From the NCBI GenBank assembly GCA_905250025.1, contig CAJNOJ010000077.1, forward strand, positions 248,001 through 312,000: 64,000 nt of DNA, given 5' to 3'. Under the pieces are notes generated by a model. That model was not told where the DNA came from. It searched no databases and worked only from the letters and a program-made list of their open reading frames with translations. The position numbers and the translations under genes are program-made. Shown piece by piece: positions 24,201 to 36,252 of this stretch. The stretch comes from Adineta ricciae. Its lineage: Eukaryota > Rotifera > Eurotatoria > Adinetida > Adinetidae. Every line of letters begins with the position of its first letter. Positions within the stretch are counted from its first letter, which is position 1.

Positions 24201-27200
24201 TTATGTTATGTTGGAAGGAAAGTGGGAAAAAACCTTTACCGATTCTATGTCGAGTACCGGCAAGTGGTCCATTTCATCGATTGCTGGGAAATCAACAGCA
24301 TCTTTCGAACAGAATACACTAGTATACGGAAGACCGTCCATTACATGAACTTGTACCGGCTCCGGTCGAGTCGTTTCCACGAGCGGTTGTTGCTGTTGGT
24401 GTGAAATATGAGGATAAAGCAATGAGTGTCCTCTGTACTCTTGAGTTGGTTGCAATGAAGGATTGTGATAAAAATGTTGTGCGTCTGGTTGTAAATTGTA
24501 ATAATCGACTTGAGGCTGAGTTGTATCACTACAATGCACAGATTGTGACGTAGCTGATAAATGTTGAGAGGACATCTGCGATGCTTGTGCTTGATTTGTC
24601 ATGTTCCATGCTGACGGCAAGATACTTAATTTGTACAACAATTTGCGCATCGAATCCTCGTTGCCAACAACGGATTCAATAAGTTTATCAACTAATTCTT
24701 CATTATCTATCGAAGTAATCGCATCATCTAAATACAACAAAATAGATAAGCTTGTGTAGGCTTCTTCATGTTACTCGGATTGTCACGATTGATTTTGTCA
24801 ACACTATTTTAGATTAGTGAGATATGCATTTCATTATATTTACATAATTGAACTTACGCATCAATGATATTATCAAGAGGTTTATAAGGTTCGATCGATG
24901 TACACATCGTAGTCAATTGTTCACCTAAAGACATCGCTGCAGTGACTTCTTGATGTATCTATGAGACTCACCGTAATATTTTCTACATTCATTCATTCGA
25001 ATACCAACAGGAGTTCGATCAATACTTGAGAGGAGAAACGTCTCGCTGGCTTTTTCTTTCGTAGTAGTGTAGATAAGACTGTTGAGTTCTGATATGAATT
25101 TAGTAGGATCCAGTGTAAAATGGTCGGGCAAGTTCTTCTTATCTAAGTAATTGAATAATCGTTATGAGAAGACGGTAAAGATATGATCTTTACGACATAC
25201 GATTAAAAATATCCACGCGAAATGCACACCCTGGAGGTTCGATAACCCTACCGACGATGCTTTTTTCTCCAATAGCGTTGTAATCAATCCTGATTGAATT
25301 CAAGCGAAATGCAACTAACAATGGGTGCGTCTTGGATAATTTTTCCAAACCGCTTTTCACTCGTTCACTATCACAAATGCCAAGAAATACTCTAGTAAAA
25401 GAACTCTATAGTATCATTCGTAATCAGTAGACCTCCTTACTTCGTATTGTAAAACATAGCTAATACAGGATGTCTGACCATGAATTCCACTTGATGCACA
25501 TATGATGCAAGAAAATCCTATTTGAAAAAAAGACGAGTAGACTATACGCATCCAATTATCAACGCTCAATTAACGAATGAATAATGAACAACATAGCAGT
25601 CTTATATCACATTGCACAACTTACCGTAAAACGTTCTTCATCTGTAGTAAAGTTTGACCTTTTGTCTAGAATTGAACCAATCGATTTGCCAATAATATTG
25701 ACTATGCGTATCGCTCACCTTTTGCTTCGTTTAATCCTGATTGAAGAAAATCCAAACTATGCTGTGTGATTAAGACACCGGTGCGATGAGCAAAGTATCT
25801 TGACAAGTAGGAAACGATCTTTTCGATGCTGGCTGATTGGTCCTAAAACCAAAGACATCCTATTTGATTTCTCCAATAAAAGCGAATCATACTCTGCAAT
25901 ATCTTCGTATATCGCACAGCAGAATACCGGCTAATAAGCGTGGAATTTGAGACGTGCGCTGTGCAATGGCAAATGGCAACGAAGTCAATGTTACTGAATG
26001 TGTTTTGTAGAAATTGTACTCTTTGCAATTGATCTGCAATTGAATAAACGTAGATTTTGAATGAACTGATCTTCGTACACTTACCTGGACGTCGATGGTG
26101 AGCTGAATTTGATGCAACTTCTGCGCGAATTGCACGGATGTATCATCTTCATTTGTTTGAACAATGCAAATAGACGGTAACTTAGCGTAATACATTCTTG
26201 TTGAATGATTTTTTGGATGTCCTTGCAGTTCACAGATCTCCCAAGATATTTCTTTCGGTTTTTTTAATTTGTAAGTATCCGCTGTTGGCAGTAAACTGAT
26301 TTCTATACGAATATTTCCTATTAGATCAAACTATCAGAGATAAACACTCGATATACTGATATCTTTTAATGTGAGGACATTCGGGTGCATTTTCATAAAA
26401 TCATGTAGCAAGGAAACAACTGTCATTGTCAATTTTGCATTGTATTCAGGTTCTGTTTTCTTATAGATGACTATTGGAATAGATCCATTGCAAGGATGTA
26501 CTGTGATCATAAATGAACTAGCAGAAATAAAAGAAGATGCTCGGCTTGCTTCGATCAAGAATAATATTACTTGTCAATAATACTCAACAACTCTTTGATG
26601 CCAATATCTTGAGATTTCGAACCGTTTAGTGCTCTTGCTTGGATGAAATAATTCAAATGTTCTGTCGTTCTGAAGAACTGAAATAGTATACATATCGTTT
26701 GACCTACGAAATACGACATACCGATTTTGTAAGTGAATTAAACTTGGCGGTCTTTGAGCCTCTGAGTGACTAAGGTAGAACAGACGTCGGAAATCTTGAG
26801 CGTGTTTACGACGAGCAAAATCTGATTCTCGTTGTCGGAAATCCTATAAAGAAATTCTATCCGCTGAAAATCATCGATTAGGCAAAGCTTACGTCTGGAT
26901 AACGAATCGTTTGATCATTTGCTTTGTCACTCATTTTATCTGTCATGTCTTCTTTAATTTGGTTGACAGTTGCAAGAAATGCTGCAGGATCCTGTAAAAA
27001 GTTTGCTTCCAATACGATTTCTAAAATGAACAGATGCTGAAATTTACTTGGTTGATCTGCGAAATCCATCGATTCATCATCAAGCATTTCTCAAGTGAGA
27101 TCTCCTTGCATTCTCGATATTCTCGTCCTAGTTCCCGTTCCAATACTTGCGAGTAAGCACACACGTTTCTTTTAAAACACACCGGCATCGAACTTATTAA

Positions 27201-27563
27201 GTGTAAATTCCGTTTAATCTTACTCGCGCTGACCGCGTCTTTCGACTTCGTCTATGATCGACGAAAAATTGATTTCGCCAACCGAATTTCGTACGAGCCA
27301 TGCAAGTACACCAAATGTTCTCTCGGAATATTCATTCGGAGCGAGAAATTCATAACAATTGAAGAGACCAGATCGTACTTCCTATCGAAAATATTTTACC
27401 AATCTGGTGTTTCATATTTCCAAAATAATAGAAAACCGTTACCTGTGGCGATTGTGACGATACTAGAAGAAGTCGGAAAATTTTACGTAAAATAGTCAGC
27501 AAAGAAGAACTACATACAATCTGCTATCGATCTTGGCCGTTTACTTGACTTTCTCTCTGACAT
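24201..27563 (-). CDS. STAT-like transcription factor 2 of the array
   Basis: Closest relative of gene 1: its N-terminal block reads SGLFNCYEFLAPNEYSERTF followed by WLVRNSVGEINFSSII, and the helix reads DFRQRESDFARRKHAQDFRR. The inferred first exon (MSERKSSKRPRSIAD, ATG at 27563) is basic and NLS-like. The DNA-binding region begins SSFMITVHPCNGSIPIVIYK and includes FAQKLHQIQLTIDVQ. The SH2 Arg is in FRLNSIRIDY (codon 25304-25306), and the candidate tyrosine is in SIEPYKPLDNI (24884-24886). The tail is Gln/His/Ser-rich with a Tyr-Asn-Leu-Gln (YxxQ) motif and an acidic end (DFPAIDEMDHLPVLDIE). Its tail sequence differs from gene 1. The stop is at 24201-24203. Exon borders near the start are inferred from phase. 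Confidence 0.7.
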
Positions 27564-28183
27564 TAGCGCGACTTTCAGAGAAGAAAAAACAAACTGTTTT
27601 GACGCGAAACGAGGTAGTAAAAAGTCCCGTGAGACGAAAGATATATCACGAATAAAACGGCTGTTGGTTGAAGTGGTAATATTCAGCAGCTGCAGTCGAA
27701 TCACTTTCTTTTCCTTTCCAAGCACATTTATACTCTTATGTGATTCACGAGTATGAATTTGGTCACCAGTGACTCAAAACAATAGAAACCTGTGATATTT
27801 CTTTGCCTACAGAACGAACAATTTTTTTTTTCAAAAGAAAAAAGGCTTTCCTGTACTTTTTTTCGTTGCCAATGTCAATATTGCAGCGTTTGCTTCGAAT
27901 TCGACGAAGGAGAAACGTACGCAACACGTCATTAAATCAACTGGAATATTCCTACATTCAACGTTCACGAAACACTTCAGAAATAACTAATTTCTCAATG
28001 ACGATATGTACTCCGCATATGCAGAAGAATTAACCCCACAGCTGTGACGAAGATTAATAACTACTTCATGAGATTTATTTCGCAGTTCGAAAAGATAAGG
28101 TTCACACAATTAAACAAAACCTATTTGTATGCACACTCGTGTATTCACATCTTGACTATTCGAAGTGTTGTACAAGCTTCTTT
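27564..28183. other. Intergenic, STAT-like 2 to STAT-like 3
   Basis: About 620 bases; promoter side of gene 2 and 3' side of gene 3. No gene supported. Confidence 0.4.
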
Positions 28184-31100
28184 TTAATTATCCGATGAAG
28201 TACTACACGGCGAGCTGTTCGAATTCGATGAAGGCGTTGATGTCTAAACGAAAAAGATTTATTGAATGATTAGGATTTGATCCGATTCACACCTGAGTTG
28301 AAGCTTCGCTACATTTGTGTAATTGCAAACATTCGGATAAGATCTTGGCCAAAAGCTCTTTTTGATTAGTCTCCGTTAAACTCAAGAGATGCATAGATGC
28401 TTCAGCAGCAGATGATTTAGTAGATTTCATCAACAAATCAATGAATTTGTCCACTACACGACAAATGACTGTGTCAGTTCGTGCAACCATCTTTTCAGTT
28501 GTTTGTAAAAATTGATGATTAGTGACCAATGGATGAGAAATGTCAACTAGATATATAGAAGGTAGTTTTTATGTAAAAAAAGACAAGGGTGTTGAGTTCT
28601 TACTTTCCATGGCAGATACTTTACTATGGCTCATATCGACCGGTTGAGGTTCTAGTTGCAGCGTATGACAAACTAAAGGTAAGAAGAGTTAACTAGAAGA
28701 AAGCTGTATTTAAAAGTACCAGATTGTTCTTCCTTAGGATCGCCATTTGTCCTCCTAAATATATAAAAATGAAATAACAATATTCAAGCGAATGTGTTAA
28801 TTTACATCGTATTCCAAAGGATTGGTATGAATGGTTGATAAGCATCTTTCAACGGTGCTGCAGCTGTATCAAGTCGAAACAATTCATTGTCTAGAATGAT
28901 TGATCAGAATTTTGCTTAGTGTATGAAACAGTCACTCTCTCACCGAAATAGGTAATGAAATCGTGGAAAGTGCGATTGTTTTCATAAGAGAAGACACGTA
29001 TTTGTTTTGCTTTTTCCAAATTTGCTTCGCTGATCATTCGACACATTTCATCGACAAATGCCTTTCCGTGAAAAGTCGCTCTTATCAATTGACCTAGATG
29101 AACGCTTGATTGTTAACAAGAACTGCTAAATGCTGTACAAACCATTATGAACGATGAATCGAACGGATGCATGCTGAACTGGTTGATGTGTGGCTAACGT
29201 ATTCAAGCGAAGTAGAATGTGTGGTTCTTCACCAGTACCGCGTAGGCACTGATCCACAGCACTATTGCAGATGCCAAGAAATAAACTAAAGACAAAGAGT
29301 TGACTCTTAAAAGTCTAGGAAACGTTTTTCTGATACCCGTCGTGATACATCATGGAAAGAAAAGGATGATCTATGAAGACTTCCATTTGACTAATTATCT
29401 GAGCTAAGACATCCTGCAGAAAACAACAATAAGACAATGGGTTTGAACATATCTCGTGATACCGACTTCATAGATACTAAAGGGCGCTGCTAATTGCCCG
29501 TCTTTTCGTCCTTCTAAACAAAAAAAAACCGTTCATTTCGATCCAAACTATGGATTTTCGTCTCTCATACCATAAGCTAATCGCAAAACGTGTTCGATAT
29601 ATTCATAGGTATGTTGTTTCATTGCTACACCTGAAATTTTCCCATAATATCGAGCCACATAGCCTGTGATCAGAGCAGATGGAATCGATGATTCTTTCTA
29701 AAGAAACAATTATATGAATTTCCAGTCTAAGCTCCTCAAAACAGTGCTCGTTTCATACAGGTTGCACTTGTTGTGCCACTTGATAGAGAATCGCTTTAGC
29801 CACATATTCTGGATAATACTGAGCATGTGAACAGAGCCCAAACGGTTCAGACAGATAAGTTAGATTTTGCTCGATATTATAAGTTTTTGTCTATAGAAAT
29901 CGATTGATAAACACATATTGAATATCAAATGAAGCACTTACCCTGATTCTGCTATGAAATTGTATTTGACAAAGTTTAGCACTGTATAACGGTCTAGTAT
30001 TTCGAATATCCAATTTTTGCAGCATGATCGAATCGAGTTCTGCATAGAGGAAAGTGATTTTTTGATCGTTCGCATCTGTCACTTCTCTTTGACACCACTT
30101 CAAGGTCGGCTGACTTTCCCCGAATCCGTCGATCTTTCGATCGAATGGGAAAAGTGTCACATCTTGAAAACAAAAAAACAAGATTGATTGTCAAGGTTAT
30201 TGTAATCCTTACTAATATCATCAAGGTAGAAATGCGTGGCAATCAGCTCAGGATCGAGAAGGCATATTACTCTCGAATATAGTTTCGCTACATATTTGTC
30301 GTTGGTTTTTTCATATTTCGTCGCCGCGACACATTCAGGAATCGATGGTTGAGTAACAATGATAAACGAACTAAACATATCAAGTCGATTCGATAGGTCC
30401 GATAAGAAGAAACATATTTGTATACTAGTGAAGCAATTTTTTCAGATGATTCTGATTTTCTTCTGTTGGATTGACACGATATGAGTTTAGATACTGACCA
30501 CAAAGTTTATTAACACTAAATAAAGAGAGATATATATTGCAAAACCAAAGGAGACTGTGGTTGAAATGAAATTTACAATTGATATAGAGTTAATAGACTC
30601 TCTAGGCGAGTAACTTCACCATAATGCATATTAAATAAACGCCGTTGGCATTGTAAACGTCGCCAAAGGAGTACTTGATTATAAAAGTCCTCACCTGACT
30701 AGAAAACAACGATTCTGTCTTTTCATTCGAATCAAATTTCACTCGATGAATTACCCATGTTGAGAAAGATGCTGTCGTCATACGTTTCTTGATTTCTTCA
30801 TACAATTCTCCAGTGAGTTGAGCAAATTTACAAGGATCCTGCAAAAGAATCAGCTGATTGTAATAATGTTAATGAAGATCAGACGTACCTTTGTACATTC
30901 GGAGATCAATCGATTAAGCATAAAACATTTTTCAACGGAATGAACATTAGATTTGAGATTTCGTCGTTCCCGGGTTAATAAACTTGACCAACTAATTTTC
31001 AGGCTAAACTTAAACAAGATGAACATCTATCGACATGAATTATCCTAATCACCTCCGTTGGTATAAAGTTGAAAAGGATAAGTTAATCAATCGTTTCGTT

Positions 31101-31346
31101 GCCAGAAAAGAAATCAAACCAACCGTTTGACTATTGATTTCATTCGAGACTAAAAAGTCTTGATCATTTGACATGTCCGATGTAGTTAGATGATTGAAAT
31201 TATTCGTAGTCACTCCTTCCATATAAACTGGTGAATTTGACGCTAGATGATTTAGTGTATATATAGAGAGAGAGAAGATAAATCGAATTATTAAGCTTAC
31301 CAGATCGCTTCTTTCCTCGTCTGGGTGTTGAGTTTTCGGTCGTCAT
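28184..31346 (-). CDS. STAT-like transcription factor 3 of the array
   Basis: This is the gene whose exons I traced most fully, about 17 to 18 with tiny introns. It starts with a basic exon, MTTENSTPRRGKKRSG, then VGLISFLATKRLINLSFSTL and helices such as WRRLQCQRRLFNMHYGEV. The DNA-binding region opens YSFIIVTQPSIPECVAATKY, and the block FGLCSHAQYYPEYVAKAILY matches the STAT 'LPVVVISN...WASILWYN' region. The SH2 entry is MMYHDG-LFLGICNSAVDQC and the SH2 core EEPHILLRLNTLA (Arg codon 29217-29219), close to the STAT 'PGTFLLRFSES'. The candidate tyrosine is in LKDAYQPFIPILW (28838-28840). The tail has a helical block and a Ser/Thr/Asn-rich end. Stop at 28184-28186. Confidence 0.75.
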
Positions 31347-31781
31347 ATTAACTTTCTCTTTATCTTACTGACATGATCGTTCGTTGAAAGGCGTCGATTA
31401 AATACTTGCTTCCAATTCATTTTTTCCTGGATATATTCGTTTCTCCATGAGCTGAGATAAAACAATCACTATACTGGTGATTGTAGAGTGAAGAAATTTG
31501 ATATTTCAGAGAAATTCTCTTCATTCTGACTAAGGCCGCTTGCCTTTCGCCGAAAAAGAAAAGTGTAACTTCTTTTTATTTGTTTTCAGAAAGAAAAGAG
31601 AACCGCTTATATTTGTTCCTATTTAATAAGAAAGAAACCAACACAATCGTCCTTGTCAACATAGTTGAAGGGTCACATGTGAGAAGAGGAAAAGACATGA
31701 AATGCTGATATATATTGTTCAAGGCTACTGAACACGTTTATTTTTTTTAATATTTTAGAACATTAATTCAATTGAAGACAT
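31347..31781. other. Intergenic, STAT-like 3 to STAT-like 4
   Basis: About 435 AT-rich bases between tandem genes, holding the promoter of gene 3. Nothing else is seen. Confidence 0.4.
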
Positions 31782-34472
31782 TCATAGATGATCTGAGCAA
31801 TCGTGCTCGCCAAAAAGTCCAATATCATCATCGGAAAGAAAAAAAGTATCCCTCAAAATATCGAGTTCATCTGTATATGGTTTGATCGCGCTGGGAGCAA
31901 CGGTACCGCTGATTTGATACTTTTCACACAGATCCGTGACGTATCTTCTCAAATCAGTCATTGCTTGTGTCACCGAGGTAAAGTTTCCGTTAAACTCTCC
32001 CGTAAAGTAACATGTTGATGAAGCATTCTGCTCGTCAGATATTGGAGACTGATCTGATCTGAAAATCAAACAAATCATTACGGTAAACAAAACGACCATC
32101 TTTATTTACGCAGTATTGGGCGTGAGGATGTTTGCTGAATGAAAAATACTATTGTTATTCGATTGCATCAAATGACTACGACTCAATCCACTATCTATGA
32201 AAGTAAAGTGAAGGTGAGATTTTGTAAGAAAACAAAATTTAGAGTATTACCATAGTATAAATTAAACGTCGAGAAAGGAAGAAGTTGATCCTCAGCGAAG
32301 ATTTGTAGGGAATTATCGGTTATTTCATCACAATATCGACAAATATCATTGAGTAGGTATTCAAAGCTGATACGTGATGTCGACAGGGTGTCTAAAGAAG
32401 TCTTGCTAGTATTTGAATACAAAGTTCTTCTACAAACCATCGAATTTCACCACGATGAAGTCGGGATAGTTTTTCGGATCTTGTAAAGTAAAATTCTCGA
32501 AACGTATTAGTATTTTCGTCGAAGTTGATTCCGTCTTTTCCAGTTCTTTATCGTAGATTTCACTCGTTATTCCGCGACAAAGACTAAAAGAACGAGTTAG
32601 CGAGAAAATTATGAAGAGCAAAAGAAAATTGAAATCTTACTTGTCATGATACATTAACGCTAGACATGGTTGATTATCTAAGAAACGAATTTGACTGAAT
32701 AGGTTTGCCATAAAATCCTAATCAATAAAAAACAAATTCTAGTCGAATCAAATTGGAAAAAATGTATATCCGACTTCGTAGATGTTCAAAGAAACGATTA
32801 GGACAGGAGCCGTTGGAGACGCTGCACGTTTCTCGCACAATTCATAAAACCTGTGCATTTGATCGACTAGAAACGACAGCGTATGTAGTTTGATGTCCAC
32901 TCCAGTGACACGTTTATAAAACTTTGCGATATATTCTTTTAAAATGTTGGCATGAAACGTAGGATTTATCTAAAGAGAAACCAAGTAAGGAAAACAGTTG
33001 AGACACGTTTGCTTACATGTCGATGCATCTCTTCGACTTCATTTAGAAACACTTTTGCTAAATATTTCGGATAATATTTCGCGTGAGAACATAGTCCGAA
33101 GAGTTTCGAAGTATAGATAACAGGATATGCATAGAAAATTTCGTTTATCTTCACCCGGAATACCGTTTGAAACCTAAGTTTGCACAGCATTTTGTTAAAG
33201 GAAGGTTTGCCATTGTCATTCAATTTTGTTAATTTTAAACACTCGGTCTCCTTCAGTTCGTAATAACCAAATATTCGCTCGGTGTTTTCTTTCGTCATGA
33301 TTGTTCGCGTTTTATACACGAGAGCCGCTTGTAGATCGCCGTCGGCCTCATCTCCTTCTCTTTGAAGTGTCATCTCTGTTCACAAGAACAATATATTTTC
33401 AATCAGCACATCGAATGACAAGGCACTCTACCTGTATTTGATAGGGTTAAGTATTCTTGTGTGCGAATGGGGTCCAAAAGACAGAGAATCCTTGTCTTTA
33501 ATTTTGCAACAAAATTATTCGCTTCTTTTTCGTATTTAGTTGCTGCTATACAATCCGTCCCACATGGCTGTACGACAATCAGCAATGAACTAAATGTATG
33601 GGTTGAGAAATTAACCGAAGTGATCGAAGAAAAAAGACGTACTGTTGAAATAATTCGAGAAGAATTTGTTCCTGAAAAGAATGAGAATTTTGCTGGAATG
33701 AATGCATCACATTGAGAAATTGATCTGTCATCCTAGGAAATGGTCAATTGCATAAGTAACAACAAGAAAACAACAACAACAACATACAATCGCTGCAGTG
33801 TAAGTAGATTGCAGGGTTGAACACACTCTTCGAAGAACAAGCGCCGTCGACATTGAATCTGTCTCCATGCCTGTACTGTTCCATATAATTGTGACGGAGT
33901 ATAAAACATTGGTTCACAGGGTATTGTATCTGAAAGTTGATTCTGGATTGATTCGATCAATTGTGAAATCTGTTGATTCATGTGATTGTTATTCTAAATA
34001 GAAGCAAAAGTGACATTGAAGTCTTTGTTTCAAGCCATTATACTTCAGCATATGCGTGAATTAATCGATTGATCACAAATCGCTTCGGCTTGGCTTTATC
34101 ATCTAGTTTTAATCTACTTCGCTCGTCGATTAGTAATTGTCTTCGTTCATTCTCATCACTAACAAAAAAAGAATTTAACTGAAAAATATATCACACTATT
34201 TATATATATATATATATATATATCTACCTTTTCTCAAATAAATTCCAAAATGAATGGTGCATCACTCGACCGGATAATAGTATCCATAGAAATGGATCCT
34301 GAACATTGATGGGTCCTGTAAGAAATTCGAAATCACTTGTGAAACTTCGTGATTTGGTTCGGTTGAGAAGTCGTGATATGTCTAAGTATTGAAATTATTT
34401 CCGAGATGATCTATTCGAAGAAAATCAATTACTGTGTTTCCTTCGTTTATTTGTTTTGCATACTTTCGACAT
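31782..34472 (-). CDS. STAT-like transcription factor 4 of the array (no post-SH2 Tyr motif)
   Basis: Same architecture as genes 3 and 5 but the shortest. The inferred first exon is basic (MSKVCKTNKRRKH, ATG at 34472), followed by VQDPFLWILLSGRVMHHSFW and a helix WRQIQCRRRLFFEECV. The DNA-binding region starts SSLLIVVQPCGTDCIAATKY and includes LFGLCSHAKYYPKYLAKVFL. The linker ends FLDNQPCLALMYHDK, and the SH2 core is TKILIRFENFT (Arg codon 32502-32504). The exon after the SH2 domain reads SGLSRSHLMQSNNNSIFHS and has no Tyr-x-Pro, unlike the other four genes. The tail is short and acidic (FFLSDDDIGLFGEHDCSDHL). A protein able to bind phosphotyrosine but lacking its own site could act as a decoy or regulator; that is inference. 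Confidence 0.7.
34201..34223. repeat. (TA)n microsatellite in an intron of STAT-like 4
   Basis: A run of about eleven TA dinucleotides lies between two N-terminal exons of STAT-like gene 4. Confidence 0.85.
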
Positions 34473-36252
34473 CCTTCTCTGTTTTCGACGAATCCTAAAA
34501 CATTGAATTACTCATCTTCAATTCACGACATATAATCTTCGAAAATTTTTTTGTCGCAGAAAGAATGAATTCAACACAAGTGGAGAAATAACACCTTTTT
34601 TTCTTTTCATCCTCCTTTTATTTCGAAGACATAAGAGTAAATAAGTGTGCCTACTAACATTAAACTACGTTTCTATGCTGCAGATCGCTGTTTGTTTTCT
34701 ATTTGAGGTGGAATTACTTACTTCGTACTGAAATGGAGTTGTTATCTCTTTCTAAGTTGATGTTAAAGTTACCAGGTCGACTTTTTAGAAGAGAGCGTTT
34801 GGATTATACGAAAATTATCTAAAAGATTCGCTCGTAAGCTTAATTTGCCGTGGAAGATATCACGAATAAGAGATAAATAGATAGAGTTGATTCAATTCTT
34901 GACTTATTTATGGCTGATGATGATTTAAGTGGGAAAATTGTGTTTGATATTTCGGGATTATTTGCAATCATCGAAGTTTGGAACACTGAAGAAATCTGAT
35001 GTAGTACAATAGCTGCGAAGACTATAAAGGAAAATTCAATTAAGATACACAGATGATTAGTCTTACTTGAAGAATCCATTTGATTTTTGAATTCGAATTT
35101 GAGTAAACTTGTTTCTTATATTTACAAAATATCTGTCTTTGTCAGATATGTACACTGGAAGACAAATCTTACATACTTTCCACAAGATGAAAGTCGCCAA
35201 ACCTTCTCCTAAACAGATCTACAAATGATAATTCAATTGCTTATAGAGTAATGGTTGACAGAGTCGGTATCTGGTTTGAGTATATAAAGAAGTGCACAAA
35301 TGCTTGTACATTTTCAATTAGAAGTCAGCGACACTATTCTTTTGCTACTCTATTATCAATTAACGCTGTTATGGAGGCAACTCGATCAAAACAATGACAA
35401 AAGATTAATTCTTCAAACTTTTATATTTGCTTTTGCTTAGCTTGGGTTTTTGCCAACCTTAATGTTGGTAACACTTTCTTCCATTCTGATTACGAACATC
35501 AGCTACTACCGTCAACGCAAAATCATGTATTTACATTGTCATTAGCCAAGATCATTCTGAAAATGCTGTCACATTTCGTAAGTGTCTGTCATAGTAGAAA
35601 ATTCGAGAAATCAAGACTATTGCATCAAACAACATTCTTTTAAATAGTTAATCTCTACTCGAAAATTATTGACTAGATAGAGAAGTTATCATGTGGCCAA
35701 CGTAGACTTTCATACTTGAAGAACGCGACATGGATCGTTATCGTATAGGTAGTCGTAAATTGCACGACATATAATAAAGCGAGTCAGATATGGCTATCAT
35801 CGATTCGCGTTGTCTGAAAGTTCTCCGCTTCGTCAAAGCAACGTACATAACTTATGAAGTTTTGATAGATGGCCTAAACGGTAAATTTTATTTTTGAATG
35901 GATTTCATCATGTTTCTGGAATGTACCATGTAAGTTAGTATTCATTGTTGTTTGTCCTTCATTTATACAATACATTTATTTGTAGTAGAACTCTCATCTA
36001 ACCTTTGCTTCTTTCAAACGGTCAATTTGACATGAGCAAAAGTAAGTGCATAGATTTAGATTTTTAGCATAAAGGATAGAGACACTTCTTTTTGTCCGAA
36101 TCGGTAGAAGTGTAACGAGAAAATTTCGGACGCGATTGATATACTGTTGATGTACTCTTAGATTTTCGGCAAAATAATCAATCATTGGATGATTTAGTTC
36201 TCAATTAAAAATAAAAGATTTCTTTCTGATAAAAAGATATTAAAAAATCACT
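34473..36252. other. Gap in the STAT array, possible minor or relic genes
   Basis: This 1.8 kb stretch separates STAT-like 4 and 5. It has a plus-strand TATA-like box (TATATAAAG at about 35280) with no long ORF after it. On the minus strand, two short frames occur: 34840-35079 (about 65 residues if a 40-nt intron is removed, MDSSIFAAIVLHQISS...) and 35994-36185 (MIDYFAENLRVHQQYINRVR...). Neither shows a STAT motif. They could be small unknown genes or relics, and I cannot tell which. Confidence 0.3.

Noticed and set aside
34840..36185. A sixth, degenerate STAT-like gene between genes 4 and 5
   Set aside because: No SH2, DNA-binding or post-SH2 tyrosine motif was found on either strand.
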